This document shows positions 52,642 to 61,849 of a DNA stretch of 64,000 bases, piece by piece. Made by a program: the position numbers and the translations under genes. Where the stretch lies: positions 248,001-312,000 of the forward strand of contig JAQSYI010000001.1 of assembly GCA_029256185.1 (NCBI GenBank), read 5' to 3'. Position 1 is the stretch's first letter; every line of letters begins with the position of its first letter. The DNA is from Paenibacillaceae bacterium (GTDB taxonomy: Bacteria; Bacillota; Bacilli; Paenibacillales; NBRC-103111). The notes beneath the pieces are model-generated. The model saw only the letters and a program-made list of their open reading frames with translations. It made no database searches and was not told where the DNA came from.

Positions 52642-53529
52642 TTTAACCGAGCCTACCGTCAGGCCTTTGACAAAATACTTCTGGAAAAAGGGGAAGATGA
52701 ACAGCATGGGACCTACCGCAATTACCGCCATAGCCATTCTCATGGATTCCGTCGGCACCTGGATGCTCTCCACAATCTGGGCTGGCTTGTTCTCCATGGA
52801 GCGGGTGAGCTCCTGCATATTGCGCAGAATGGTCTGAAGCAGATACTGCAGCGGATACATGTCGGACTTGTTGATATACAGCAGGGCAGGAAACCAGGAG
52901 TTCCAGTTGCCCAGAAGCTGGAGCAATCCAACTGTAGCCAGCACGGGCTTGGACAGAGGCAGGATCAGCCTGAAGTAAATTTGCAGCTCCGTAGCCCCGT
53001 CGATCTTGGCTGATTCGATGATGGCGGCGGGAATCTGCTGGAAGGAGGTGCGGATAATAAACAGGTACCACACATTGCCCAGCAGGGGGATGATCAAAGC
53101 GGCATAGGTGTCCCTCAGATGAAGGTATTGCGTCATCAGGATATAGAGCGGGGCCAGACCGCCATTGAACAGCATGGTAAAAAACAAATAGAAGGTTACT
53201 CCTCTCCGGTAGGCGAATTCACGCTGGGATAAGGCATATGCAATCATGGAAGCCATAACCAGATATAACACCAAGCCAGCCGCAGACATGAGGATAGTGA
53301 CCTTATAGCCTTGGAGAATAACCGACGGATTCTTGAAAATATACGCATAAGCCGTAAGATCAAGCCTGCCGGGAATCAGCCTGAAGCCCATGGTCATAAT
53401 ATCCGTTTCATTGGAGACGGATATGGCCAGGACGGCCCATAGGGGAATAAGGAATAGAATGGAGCAGGCCAGCAGCAGCAGATGAATAACCGCCCGGGAG
53501 ACGGGCCATTTGGAGGTTTTGGCATACAT
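52636..53529 (-). CDS. ABC sugar permease, LplC type, importer 3
   Basis: A 297-residue, six-segment permease. The EAA loop reads ESAKIDGATELQIYFRL followed by ILPLSKPVL, and the protein ends KYFVKGLTVGSVKG. A GAGGTGATT site precedes the ATG. It lies 39 bp behind its LplB-type partner. The stop codon forms part of a small hairpin before the binding-protein gene. It forms the channel half that with its partner would import oligosaccharides released by the secreted enzyme; energy must come from an ATPase encoded elsewhere. Confidence 0.93.
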   Translation of the reverse strand: MYAKTSKWPVSRAVIHLLLLACSILFLIPLWAVLAISVSNETDIMTMGFRLIPGRLDLTAYAYIFKNPSVILQGYKVTILMSAAGLVLYLVMASMIAYALSQREFAYRRGVTFYLFFTMLFNGGLAPLYILMTQYLHLRDTYAALIIPLLGNVWYLFIIRTSFQQIPAAIIESAKIDGATELQIYFRLILPLSKPVLATVGLLQLLGNWNSWFPALLYINKSDMYPLQYLLQTILRNMQELTRSMENKPAQIVESIQVPTESMRMAMAVIAVGPMLFIFPFFQKYFVKGLTVGSVKG

Positions 53530-53568
53530 AAGGAATCACCTCATCAGGGTAGGGTTGCAGTTCAAGGC

Positions 53569-54525
53569 TCAGAACAGCGCATGGTCCTCATTTTTTCTTT
53601 TGACAATATAATTGGTCAGCAGTACCAGCAGCAGCCCGATGAAGGACTTGTAGAAATCCACGGCTCCGGCCATGCCCATATTCCCCGATTCCCGCAGGGC
53701 GCGGAATACATAGGTATCGATTACATCCGTAGTGGAATACAGCATGGGGGAATTCATGGTCAACTGGTAGAACAAGCCGAAGTCGGCATAGAAGATATGG
53801 CCGATGTTCAGGATGGTCAGCATGGTCATCAGAGGGTACAGAAAGGGCAGGGTGATCTTGAAGGCCATATAAGGCTTGGATGCACCCTCCAGGGCAGCCG
53901 CTTCATAATATTCCTGATCAATGCCCATCAGGGAGGAATAGTAGATCAGCGTACTCATCCCCACCGTCTTCCAGATATGGGCCACCGGGAGAATGAAGAT
54001 CCACGGCTTCGCTTTCACATACCAGTCCACACTTTGCCCGCCCATGTCGGTAAGCCACCGGTTCAGCAGCCCATACAGCGGATTAAGAAACGAATAGGCC
54101 ATAAAAGCGACTACGACCCAGGAGAGAAAATGGGGGAAAAACATGGTTGTCTGGTAATATTTCAGCATCGTCTTGCTTTTTATTTCATTCAGCAGCAACG
54201 CCAAGCCTACCGGAATAATCAATCCCACCACGATAAATATGGCATTGTACCCCAGGGTGTTCAGGGTAATTCTCCATGCATCGGGAGAGGTGAAGAAAAA
54301 CCGGAAGTTATCCAGCCCGACCCAGGGGCTCTTCAGAATCCCCAGGTCATACTGGTAGCTCTTGAACGCTACAACAATCCCTCCCATAGGCAAATAATTG
54401 AAAATGAAAACATAGATGATCATGGGCAGCGCCAATAAGGAATAGGAGAGATTGCGCCGGAAGCGCTTGAAATTTTTGAAATGCAACGAAAAGGCTGCCT
54501 CATGATGCTTGCTTATTTCATTCAT
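53569..54525 (-). CDS. ABC sugar permease, LplB type, importer 3
   Basis: A 318-residue permease and first gene of the third operon. Landmarks are LLALPMIIYVFIFNYLPMGGIVVAFKSYQYDLGI, here quoted as the first segment followed by the LplB-type motif FKSYQYDLG, the EAA-loop equivalent EAAALEGASKPYMAF before TLPFLYPL, and the terminus KRKNEDHALF. The start at 54525 (MNEISKHH) has GTGAGGATGG upstream; two nearby in-frame ATG/GTG codons are embedded in that site. It is divergent from the membrane-bound AraC regulator, with about 230 bp of shared promoter region. Confidence 0.92.
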   Translation of the reverse strand: MNEISKHHEAAFSLHFKNFKRFRRNLSYSLLALPMIIYVFIFNYLPMGGIVVAFKSYQYDLGILKSPWVGLDNFRFFFTSPDAWRITLNTLGYNAIFIVVGLIIPVGLALLLNEIKSKTMLKYYQTTMFFPHFLSWVVVAFMAYSFLNPLYGLLNRWLTDMGGQSVDWYVKAKPWIFILPVAHIWKTVGMSTLIYYSSLMGIDQEYYEAAALEGASKPYMAFKITLPFLYPLMTMLTILNIGHIFYADFGLFYQLTMNSPMLYSTTDVIDTYVFRALRESGNMGMAGAVDFYKSFIGLLLVLLTNYIVKRKNEDHALF

Positions 54526-54711
54526 GTGAACCATCCTCACCTGTATAATGATTTTCCCGCTTGCCTCCCGTCAAACCGTTCACCGCTAACTATACGGACC
54601 AGGCATTTTATTGGGAAGGCCAAAGCAGCGGCAAACGGTTCAAACGGAGGGTTCGAATTTCTTGGTTTGTTCCAAATCACGGGATTAGGCTTTCTTGCAA
54701 AAGGGATCAGG

Positions 54712-54720
54712 TGATACAAT
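54712..54720 (+). promoter_or_regulatory. extended -10 promoter of membrane AraC regulator, importer 3
   Basis: TGATACAAT forms an extended -10 element 34 bp before the regulator ATG. TTGCAA at 54696-54701 is too near for an optimal -35, so the TG extension probably carries recognition. Confidence 0.5.
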
Positions 54721-54754
54721 GATGACACGAATCAAGGGACGGGGAGCCTAGATC

Positions 54755-57109
54755 ATGATAAAAAGGATCATAAAGCCGCATAGATACTTCTATCATCTGC
54801 TTGTTACCATCAGTACGTTCGTTGTGATTGCCACATGTCTGCTGGCTGTCTCCCTCTATACCAGCTTCAGGAATATGGAGGTAGAGAATATTAACAAGAT
54901 GAGCCAGAAGCTGCTTTCCCAGATTGCCTATAATATCAGCTTCATTGACGGCTACGCCAGAAATTATAATGCCGCCCTCTACAGCAGCCCGACCATCGCC
55001 GAGTTCATGTATAAGCAGGACCCCAATATTTACGACACCCTGCAGGGCGTTTTGCAGGTGCAATATTTTCTTCAGACCGCGCCGTTTATTTATTCCGTCA
55101 CGGCATTCAACCGGCTGTCGGGAAATTATTATGTGATCGGGCCCGATACCGAGATTCTGTCCAAGGACAAGATGTATGACCGGGAGATTGTGGAGGCGGT
55201 GGCGCAGCCGATTCTTCAGGCTTCCCCGCTGGTCAGACGCGCCCCTGTCTCCAGCATCAAGCCCGATTCCTACATGAACCTGTACAGCTACTGGGTCAGC
55301 CAAACGGATGACGAGCAGAATGTGACCAACGGCTTGGTCATCAATGTGGATACCCAATGGATATTCCAGAAGATGATCAGCTCGCCGCAGCACTCAGGGA
55401 GCATGGACTGGGAGGTGCTGATCATCGACCAGTCGGGGACAGTGGTGGGACACTCTGAAGCGGCGTTGTTCCTGCAGAACAAAGCGGGGGAGGCCTATAT
55501 TCGGAAAATCATGTCCAGCAGTCATGAAAGCGATTACTTTGTTGAGGAAGTAAACGGGGAAAAGAGCGTAGTGGTGTTCTCCTCCATTGAGCAGATGAAT
55601 TGGAAGATCATTAATGTCATTCCGTACTCCATAATTTCCCAGTCAGTGAATAAAATCAGAAATTTGACGCTGGTTATAAGCCTGATGGTGTTTGCCATGG
55701 GGCTGTTCGGCTCCTATATTCTCGCCAGGCGCCTGTATTCGCCGATTGGGAGTCTGCGTGAGAGAATCGGCCTGCTCCTGGACCATTCCGGCAGCAGAGG
55801 GGAATCGGGCAACGAGTTCCAATTCATCGAAAGCAATGTGGTGCAAACCGTGGAGCATCTGCACACGCTTAAGCAATTCAAGAGCAAGAATCTCAATCAT
55901 GTGAAGACGGAATATTTGAAGTCCCTGCTGCTGAGCGTCCGGCCCATGGAGCGGCCCGATGATTTGGAGCTTAGGATCGGCAGCGGCGGGGGATGGTATA
56001 TCCTTGTTCTGTTGAAGCTGGATCAATACAATCAGTTCCGGCAGACCCGGCCGGAAGGGGAGCAGGCTGCCTTGCGCTTCGCCTTGGTGAATATTTCCCA
56101 TGAAATATTGTCGGCCCATTTTCAATGTGAATGTGTGGATATGACCGAGGATTGCTGCATTATTATCCGTCTGGAGGAAGAGCCCTATCACGGAGCGCAG
56201 CCTGCCATTGCCGAATTGGACCGTCTGCTTGCCAGAGTGAACGAATTGTACAACTCCTATTTCCATGTGACCTTCTCTTCCTTCAAGACCCGGTCCTGCC
56301 CGGATCTATCCGGGCTGCAGAAGCTGTTCGCCCAGGCCCGTCAAGGCATACTGGAGAAGATCCGCTATGGCCATGCCTGCACGCTGTCTTACCTGAATCT
56401 GCAAAATGAATGGCCGCCCTTCGAGGTTTCCGACCCCCTGGTAGCCGACTTCATGGAGAAGCTGAAGGGAATGAAGCGGGACAGCATTGCGGAGAGCCTG
56501 GAACGGATCATCGGCAAATTGTACCGGTGCGAATACGATTCCACGATATGCCTGATTTCCCATATGACTTCTTCCATCTTCAATTTCCTGAATACGCTGG
56601 AGAAGAACGGCACGGTCCAGTTCCATCTGTCGTTCCCGTATTGGCACAAGCAGATTACCGAACTGGAGACGCTAAGTGAAATGGAGAGCGCGCTGCAGGA
56701 GCTGCTTGATTATATACTGGGCCAGATTGCTCCCTCCCGGGATGCCCGCTCCAATCTGATTGTGGAGGGGGCGGTACAGTACCTGAAGCAACATTACCGG
56801 GACGTGAATCTGACCCAGCAGTCCTTGGCGGATACACTGAAAATCTCCTCCTTCACATTGGGGAAGATGTTCAGGGAAGCCACCGGCATGACGGTCATCG
56901 ATTATTTGAAGGAGGTCCGGCTGCAAAAAGCGGTAGAGCTGCTGAAGCATACCAACTATACGGTCAGCAGAATCGTGGATGAGATCGGGTGGGGGAACAG
57001 AAAATACTTTTCTACAGTGTTCAAGCAGGTTTTCGGGGTGACACCCATGGATTACAGGTTGAAAAATACGCTGCAGCAAAGCTTGCAGCCCGGCGATGGG
57101 CAGCAGTAG
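54755..57109 (+). CDS. membrane-bound AraC-family regulator with extracytoplasmic sensor, importer 3
   Basis: A 784-residue one-component regulator. Transmembrane segment 1 (about 14-34), an extracytoplasmic Cache-like region (35-300), segment 2 (LTLVISLMVFAMGLFGSYIL, about 305-325), a cytoplasmic linker region (330-660) and a C-terminal AraC double helix-turn-helix (TQQSLADTLKISSFTLGKMF; VSRIVDEIGWGNRKYFSTVF). Unlike YesM/YesN it has no kinase or receiver, so signal and DNA binding reside on one chain. A GGGGAGCC site supports the ATG. It is divergent from importer operon 3, its likely target. A terminator follows. Confidence 0.92.
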   Translation: MIKRIIKPHRYFYHLLVTISTFVVIATCLLAVSLYTSFRNMEVENINKMSQKLLSQIAYNISFIDGYARNYNAALYSSPTIAEFMYKQDPNIYDTLQGVLQVQYFLQTAPFIYSVTAFNRLSGNYYVIGPDTEILSKDKMYDREIVEAVAQPILQASPLVRRAPVSSIKPDSYMNLYSYWVSQTDDEQNVTNGLVINVDTQWIFQKMISSPQHSGSMDWEVLIIDQSGTVVGHSEAALFLQNKAGEAYIRKIMSSSHESDYFVEEVNGEKSVVVFSSIEQMNWKIINVIPYSIISQSVNKIRNLTLVISLMVFAMGLFGSYILARRLYSPIGSLRERIGLLLDHSGSRGESGNEFQFIESNVVQTVEHLHTLKQFKSKNLNHVKTEYLKSLLLSVRPMERPDDLELRIGSGGGWYILVLLKLDQYNQFRQTRPEGEQAALRFALVNISHEILSAHFQCECVDMTEDCCIIIRLEEEPYHGAQPAIAELDRLLARVNELYNSYFHVTFSSFKTRSCPDLSGLQKLFAQARQGILEKIRYGHACTLSYLNLQNEWPPFEVSDPLVADFMEKLKGMKRDSIAESLERIIGKLYRCEYDSTICLISHMTSSIFNFLNTLEKNGTVQFHLSFPYWHKQITELETLSEMESALQELLDYILGQIAPSRDARSNLIVEGAVQYLKQHYRDVNLTQQSLADTLKISSFTLGKMFREATGMTVIDYLKEVRLQKAVELLKHTNYTVSRIVDEIGWGNRKYFSTVFKQVFGVTPMDYRLKNTLQQSLQPGDGQQ

Positions 57110-57161
57110 GGTGGCGTCCCCATGGTCCCTGCCGCGGCGCAAGGTTGACCGCTCTGACACA

Positions 57162-57199
57162 TACAGCCCCCGGGACCAGGAGTGGGACCGGGGGCTGTA
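57162..57199. terminator. bidirectional terminator, regulator 3 / YerB-like gene
   Basis: TACAGCCCCCGG (57162-57173) pairs perfectly with CCGGGGGCTGTA (57188-57199), between two convergent genes. Confidence 0.75.
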
Positions 57200-57273
57200 C
57201 TCTATTCCAGCGTCGGCTTCGAGTTCAACCGCAGAACCAATTGTAGCGTGGGCTCCGTATCCAGCGGCACAGC

Positions 57274-58437
57274 CTATTCGAGCTTCAGCTCCGTACCCAG
57301 GGGTACAATTTGCACCCAGGTATTGCCCGGCAGAAGCGGCACCTCCTTGCCGTCCGCATAGGGACGGATCATCCCGTCCTTGCGCTCCCAAGTAATCGCC
57401 AGAGACTTGCCTTGCTGCAGCAGCACGCCCTTGCCCGGACCAAACACGTTGACATTGCGGCGTCCCTCTTTATCCAGGATGGTATGCTTGCTCTCCAGCA
57501 CCAGCAGATTGACGGTCTCAAGCTGCTGGCCGCTTTCCTTGTCCAGATGAGGCTGGCCGGCCATGCTGCGCTTGTATGTATTATTGGCTGCTTCGTATTC
57601 GTAGGAAACCTTGTAGCCGCTGATATAGGGAATCTCGATCTTCCGCGCGGATGTTCCTGTCAGGGTAACGGGCGTGTTCTTGGCGAAGAGCGGCTGCGGC
57701 CCCTTCCATTCCTTGCGGAATTTGCGGGCCACCGCGCCTTCGGCCATCTTTTCCGTGGAGGTGTACAGGTTGTGCGGAGCCTTACGGTCGGTGGCGCGCC
57801 AATAGTAAGCATCATCCCCGTACACCTGGTCCAGATGGGCCAGCTTGCGGCCGGACAGAATATTCATGGCATCCTGGCTCCAGCCTGCATGTACGATCAC
57901 CGCGTCCAGCATATCGCCGATCTCCACGAAATAGGGGCGGATGCTGCGGACAGGGCCGACAGTGGGGACATTCACACTCTGGAAGACGGAGACGAACCGG
58001 GTAATCTCTCCCTCCGCCAGGATCTCATAGACGATATCGGCCTTGTCCAATCCCGTCTGGGGTCGCGCCTGGGGGGAATTCTCCACCATGACCAAATAGG
58101 GTCGGCTGGCAATATCCACTTTGCTGGGCATCCCCGTTAAAGGGGCGCGAAACGGAGCAGGCTCCTCCGTAGGGGTGGCCGACGGGGTGGAGACGGCGGG
58201 GGAAGCACCCGGCGGGAGACTGTTGTCGGAGGACGGCGCGGACGTACCGCCGCATCCTGCCGTCAGGAGCAGGAGGGTACAGCCAAGGGTCAGCCAGGTG
58301 TGGCGGGGACGAATGCTGCTGATGGACAATCTGGAGGACCCGGTTAATCCGGAGTAATTGGACATTTTAAAGTGTCTGGACAATCCGGAGAATCTAGCTA
58401 AATTGGACAATGTGGAGAATCTGGACAAGCGGTTCAT
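57274..58437 (-). CDS. DUF3048 lipoprotein, YerB-like
   Basis: A 387-residue predicted lipoprotein. The lipobox LTAGC puts the acylated residue at C62, followed by a Ser/Pro-rich spacer and the DUF3048 domain (FRAPLTGMPS, RPYLVMVENSPQARPQTGLDKADIVYE, VGPVRSIRPYFVE, MIRPYADGKEVPLLPGNTWVQIVP). YerB of B. subtilis is a lipoprotein of unknown role. The unusual part is a 45-residue N-terminal extension of repeated Leu/Ser/Arg units (RLSRFS, LSNLARFSGLSR) before the signal. The start at 58437 has GAGGTG nine bases upstream, better than the ATGs at 58482 or 58455. A later start inside the extension cannot be excluded. Confidence 0.85.
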   Translation of the reverse strand: MNRLSRFSTLSNLARFSGLSRHFKMSNYSGLTGSSRLSISSIRPRHTWLTLGCTLLLLTAGCGGTSAPSSDNSLPPGASPAVSTPSATPTEEPAPFRAPLTGMPSKVDIASRPYLVMVENSPQARPQTGLDKADIVYEILAEGEITRFVSVFQSVNVPTVGPVRSIRPYFVEIGDMLDAVIVHAGWSQDAMNILSGRKLAHLDQVYGDDAYYWRATDRKAPHNLYTSTEKMAEGAVARKFRKEWKGPQPLFAKNTPVTLTGTSARKIEIPYISGYKVSYEYEAANNTYKRSMAGQPHLDKESGQQLETVNLLVLESKHTILDKEGRRNVNVFGPGKGVLLQQGKSLAITWERKDGMIRPYADGKEVPLLPGNTWVQIVPLGTELKLE

Positions 58438-58593
58438 GAAAAACGGCACCTCTTCCATTTGTTCTCTGGCCTTCCGCAGCATGCCATCTTCCGATGGCTG
58501 CGCGGGAGCGGCATGAAAGTCTACCCTTTACAGATTCGCTGCCATGGTGGATATCCCCTTTTTTGAAGGTTCCGGAAAATACCTGCTTCGAGC

Positions 58594-58712
<119 letters not shown>

Positions 58713-58850
58713 AATTTTACTCCACAAAATGCAGGTATGCAGGCGTTTTCGGCTCGAAAAGTGAAAATGGCCACCGTGTTTGTAAAATTGAAGGCTGTTG
58801 GGGGATTACGGAGTGGAGGATGCGGTAAAGTGAGTCTTCTGCCTGCAGTT

Positions 58851-59045
58851 TAGCGGAAAAAATTTCCGTTAAAGAGTCGATTACTCGATTATATCGGAAA
58901 TTAACGGAAATTTTTTCCGTTAACCCCCTCAAAAACAAGGTTTTTATCAATTTTTTGGATCTATTCGGAATATAACGGAAAAAATTTCCGCTAAAAAAGC
59001 TGAATAGAAGCAAATTAGTGGGATAACGGAAAAAATTTCCGTTAA
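58851..59045. repeat. four copies of a 19-21-bp palindrome
   Basis: AACGGAAA-AAA-TTTCCGTT or its reverse complement occurs at 58851-58872 (one base changed), 58901-58923 (inverted centre TTT), 58973-58993 (one base changed) and 59023-59045. Start-to-start spacings are 50, 72 and 50 bp. The arms are near-perfect, and the AACGGAA core is shared with the repeats at 15847-16028. Confidence 0.85.
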
Positions 59046-59218
59046 GTAAATGCAGAGGTAGCACTTTAGGAAAGAGGTAGCGGCGCATCTCCACCCTATA
59101 GAACCGTGGCGGAGCCCAGCGGTGCTGTTTCGCAAGTTTTTATAGCATATTACACCAAAAAGCCGGACTCCTCAAGGTTCCCGCACAGACGACAGCCAGC
59201 TTCCCGGATCGCGCCCCC

Positions 59219-59428
59219 TTGCCGCGGTATGGCGAAGAGGGGACGTGGGCGTTCTCGGGCAAGCGAGTGCATCGCGGACTGTATCGGAGCACAAAGGGAT
59301 TCCTCCATGCCGATGTGAACGGCGCGGCCAACATCATGCGCAAAGTATTCCCAAACGTATCTGCCAAGAGCAGGGATGGGATAGAGGGGTTGGGCGGTAG
59401 CCAGTCCGTCAACGTGTCAACTCCATGA
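59219..59428 (+). pseudogene. TnpB (IS200/IS605 OrfB) C-terminal remnant
   Basis: The last 70 or so residues of a TnpB-family protein survive: FSGKRVHRGLYRS, then LHADVNGAANIMRKVFP, the typical C-terminal RuvC-III-side pattern (GLYRS..G..NADVNGA.NI.RK). The frame can be extended back to about 59102 but loses similarity there. The zinc-finger and most of the nuclease are absent, and no TnpA is present. It is a decayed insertion sequence and inactive. Confidence 0.8.
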
Positions 59429-59468
59429 ATGTTAAGCATCCTGAAATCATCAGGTTGAGACATCCGAA

Positions 59469-59510
59469 ACCCCCACTTCAGCCGAAGCGATAGCATCGGT
59501 CAGTGGAGGG
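59469..59510 (+). other. IS200/IS605-like right-end hairpin (former omega-RNA scaffold region)
   Basis: An imperfect stem CCCCCACTTCAGCCGA ... TCGGTCAGTGGAGGG closes 41 bases after the TnpB remnant stop. This resembles the subterminal hairpin of IS605-type right ends, from which TnpB guide RNA scaffolds are made. The presumed element end (GAGTATTCA) touches the stop codon of the regulator gene at 59516. Confidence 0.5.
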
Positions 59511-59515
59511 AGTAT

Positions 59516-61729
59516 TCATTGATGCACCTTGCGGTAATCCCCGGGGGTGGTGCCTACCATTTTCTTGAAGGCGCGGATAAAGGACATCTGATGCAGATAG
59601 CCCACCTTCTCGGCGATTTCCTGAATGGGGAGAGAGGTTTCCCGCAGCATGATCTTGGCATGCTCCATACGCACCTGGCACAGGTAGACCACGAACTTCT
59701 CCCCGAACTCCTCCTTGAACAGGGTGCTTAGGCTGGAGGAGTTCATGTTGAATTGTTCGCTTAATCCCGAGAGGGACAGATCCGGGTCGCTGAAGTTCTC
59801 CTCAATATAGCTTCTGACCTGCTGGATCACTCCATGGTTTCCCTTGCCCGCCCGGATGGCCTCCATCTTCCTGGCGCAGGCGGCCAGATTGGCGGAATAG
59901 AAGGCCTCCAGCTCATCCAAGGTTTCCAGCGCATCCAGATTCTCATCCCAGGGGGTGCGGAAATTCCGGCTCCACACCTCCTGATATTCCGGCGGCAGCT
60001 CCATCATCTCGCGGTAGAAATAGTAATTCATGTAGGTGAGGATGCCGCTGATCTCCTCCTTGGGCAGGAGCAATCCCCGCAGCCCGTCGAACAGCAGCTT
60101 CAGCTGCTCCTGCCAGCTCTCATTGCCCACCCGGAAGGCCTGGGCGATGGTCCGCACATATTGGAGATAGACGAACAGATCGTCATGGGAGAGCAGCTCA
60201 ATCTCCCAATGGCCGATGACCCGGTTTGCCCCCAGCGCAGATTTGTAGTCCAATGCTCTGGCCGCGGATTCATAGGACAGCGAAATCTCCTTCACCTCCG
60301 TTACTGTACTGCCCAGACCGAAGGTGACGGTCAGCTTCAGGTTGTCCTGCATCCACTGCCGGACCTGGTCCGATTGGGCGGACAGCTGATTGCCGTCGAG
60401 CATCTGGTGCGCCTCATTGAGATAGATCACGCATAGCCGGTGGTTGGTGATCCATTCCTGCCAGATATGCAGGCCGCTGGTCTTGGCGGTCTCCTCCACT
60501 ACTTTTTTCAATATATACTTGAACAGTCCTTGATCCTTGCGGGAATACAGGCTGATGAATTCCATATATTTATCAATTTCCACGATGCTGACCGAGGCGC
60601 TCCCCAATGTCTCCAGGCCCATGGATTGCAGCTCCGTCTCCCATTCGGCCATATCGGCGGGACCACTGTCCTCAACCAGCTCCTTGAACAGCTGCAGCCG
60701 GCGGTACTCCCGGTTCACCTTGTTCCGGTGCTCGTAATCCTCGGTAACCTCCATCATGCTGTTGAGGGTATAGTCGATGTAGCTGAGCTCATCGGCCTGA
60801 GGGCCTTGAATAGGATTCTCCCTGTGCTGTTCATTGTACTTCTCGATCCGCGACATCATCGTTTCGATAGGCTTGTAATTCTTGCGGGTGATGTAGATGA
60901 TCCAGCCGATTCCCGTAAGCAGTCCCAGGAAGCCGAAGAGAAACCAGCCGCTGGTCATGTAGCTTAACATATTGCCAAGCCCGGCTGTCTTCAATCCGCT
61001 GCGGTAGGTCCAGCCGGAGTAAGCGGAAACCAGGTTCACATCGTCGGTTTGGATCGTGGAGGAGGCTTGCTGGAAGAGCGGGGCTCCTGTCCGGTCCCAT
61101 ACGGAAATATGATTCACCTCCGAATTCCCGTATTTTTTGAGAAAATCCATAACCGCCTCCAAATTCACATTGACCACGAGAATTGCACTGCTCTTGCCCT
61201 GAAGGGGAATTCCCCTGAAGATGGAGATCACGGTCTCCGCTTCGTTCAAGCTTTCCTGAATGCGGTATTTCCGCGGATTGCTCCAGACCCCTTGGGCGTT
61301 ACTGGCCAGACTCTCCCGGATGTAATTCCGGTCGGCGAATTGGTCGATAGACAGCTTCGTCCCATCGCTGACCACAGTACCATCGGCATCCCGGTATAGA
61401 TAGGCCGAGTCAATGAATGAGCTCGTAGCAGTCATGCTTTGAAGAAGGCGGGATATCTCGATCATAAAGACGGGGCTGCTTTCCATTCCGGCAAAGGAGA
61501 TGAGGCTGTTGTTGCGTGCAATGGTTTCCACCATCATCATATCCGCGGCATGAAGGGACATATCTACGCTGCTCATGAGATTATCCACGTAGACTTTACC
61601 GGATTTCACCGCTTCCTTTCTCGACAGATCGTTCAGCTGCACAATACCGATAAAGACAAACAGGCAGACGATCAGAATGAGAACTGGCAAATACGACAAG
61701 AGCAAGCGCTGAAACCAGGTTCTTCTCAT
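59516..61729 (-). CDS. membrane-bound AraC-family regulator with extracytoplasmic sensor, importer 4
   Basis: A 737-residue one-component regulator with the same plan as the importer-3 regulator. Transmembrane segment 1 (LLLSYLPVLILIVCLFVFIG, about 8-28), extracytoplasmic Cache-like region, segment 2 (WFLFGFLGLLTGIGWIIYIT, about 270-290), a long cytoplasmic region, and the AraC double helix-turn-helix (LSEQFNMNSSSLSTLFKEEF; IAEKVGYLHQMSFIRAFKKM). The start at 61729 has GAGGGAGAG; the upstream ATG does not. It is encoded downstream of, and in the same direction as, the importer-4 genes, beyond a terminator, and has its own promoter candidate. A transposon remnant abuts its stop codon. Confidence 0.92.
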   Translation of the reverse strand: MRRTWFQRLLLSYLPVLILIVCLFVFIGIVQLNDLSRKEAVKSGKVYVDNLMSSVDMSLHAADMMMVETIARNNSLISFAGMESSPVFMIEISRLLQSMTATSSFIDSAYLYRDADGTVVSDGTKLSIDQFADRNYIRESLASNAQGVWSNPRKYRIQESLNEAETVISIFRGIPLQGKSSAILVVNVNLEAVMDFLKKYGNSEVNHISVWDRTGAPLFQQASSTIQTDDVNLVSAYSGWTYRSGLKTAGLGNMLSYMTSGWFLFGFLGLLTGIGWIIYITRKNYKPIETMMSRIEKYNEQHRENPIQGPQADELSYIDYTLNSMMEVTEDYEHRNKVNREYRRLQLFKELVEDSGPADMAEWETELQSMGLETLGSASVSIVEIDKYMEFISLYSRKDQGLFKYILKKVVEETAKTSGLHIWQEWITNHRLCVIYLNEAHQMLDGNQLSAQSDQVRQWMQDNLKLTVTFGLGSTVTEVKEISLSYESAARALDYKSALGANRVIGHWEIELLSHDDLFVYLQYVRTIAQAFRVGNESWQEQLKLLFDGLRGLLLPKEEISGILTYMNYYFYREMMELPPEYQEVWSRNFRTPWDENLDALETLDELEAFYSANLAACARKMEAIRAGKGNHGVIQQVRSYIEENFSDPDLSLSGLSEQFNMNSSSLSTLFKEEFGEKFVVYLCQVRMEHAKIMLRETSLPIQEIAEKVGYLHQMSFIRAFKKMVGTTPGDYRKVHQ

Positions 61730-61762
61730 AGTCGGTCTCTCCCTCGGAATGATGGTAAGGTT

Positions 61763-61791
61763 ATCATAGCATATCTTTGCCATAGCAAAAA
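61763..61791 (-). promoter_or_regulatory. candidate promoter of importer-4 regulator gene
   Basis: On the minus strand TGCTATGAT forms an extended -10 (61771 to 61763); a weak TTTTTG lies 17 bp upstream and overlaps the T-run of the preceding terminator. It would give the regulator a separate transcript. Confidence 0.45.
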
Positions 61792-61821
61792 AAAGAGCAA
61801 GGCGGGAGCTAACCCCGCCTT
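61787..61821 (-). terminator. rho-independent terminator after importer-4 binding-protein gene
   Basis: On the minus strand AAGGCGGG, a seven-base loop and CCCGCCTT are followed by GCTC and eight T residues (61794 to 61787). It lies 29 bp past the binding-protein stop and is the best terminator in the window. Confidence 0.9.
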
Positions 61822-61849
61822 GGTTGTGGGAATATTGAAGATTCCGGCA

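Noticed and set aside
59140..59496. 118-residue minus-strand frame opposite the TnpB remnant
   Set aside because: The plus strand has clear TnpB similarity in another frame; the minus frame is its shadow.
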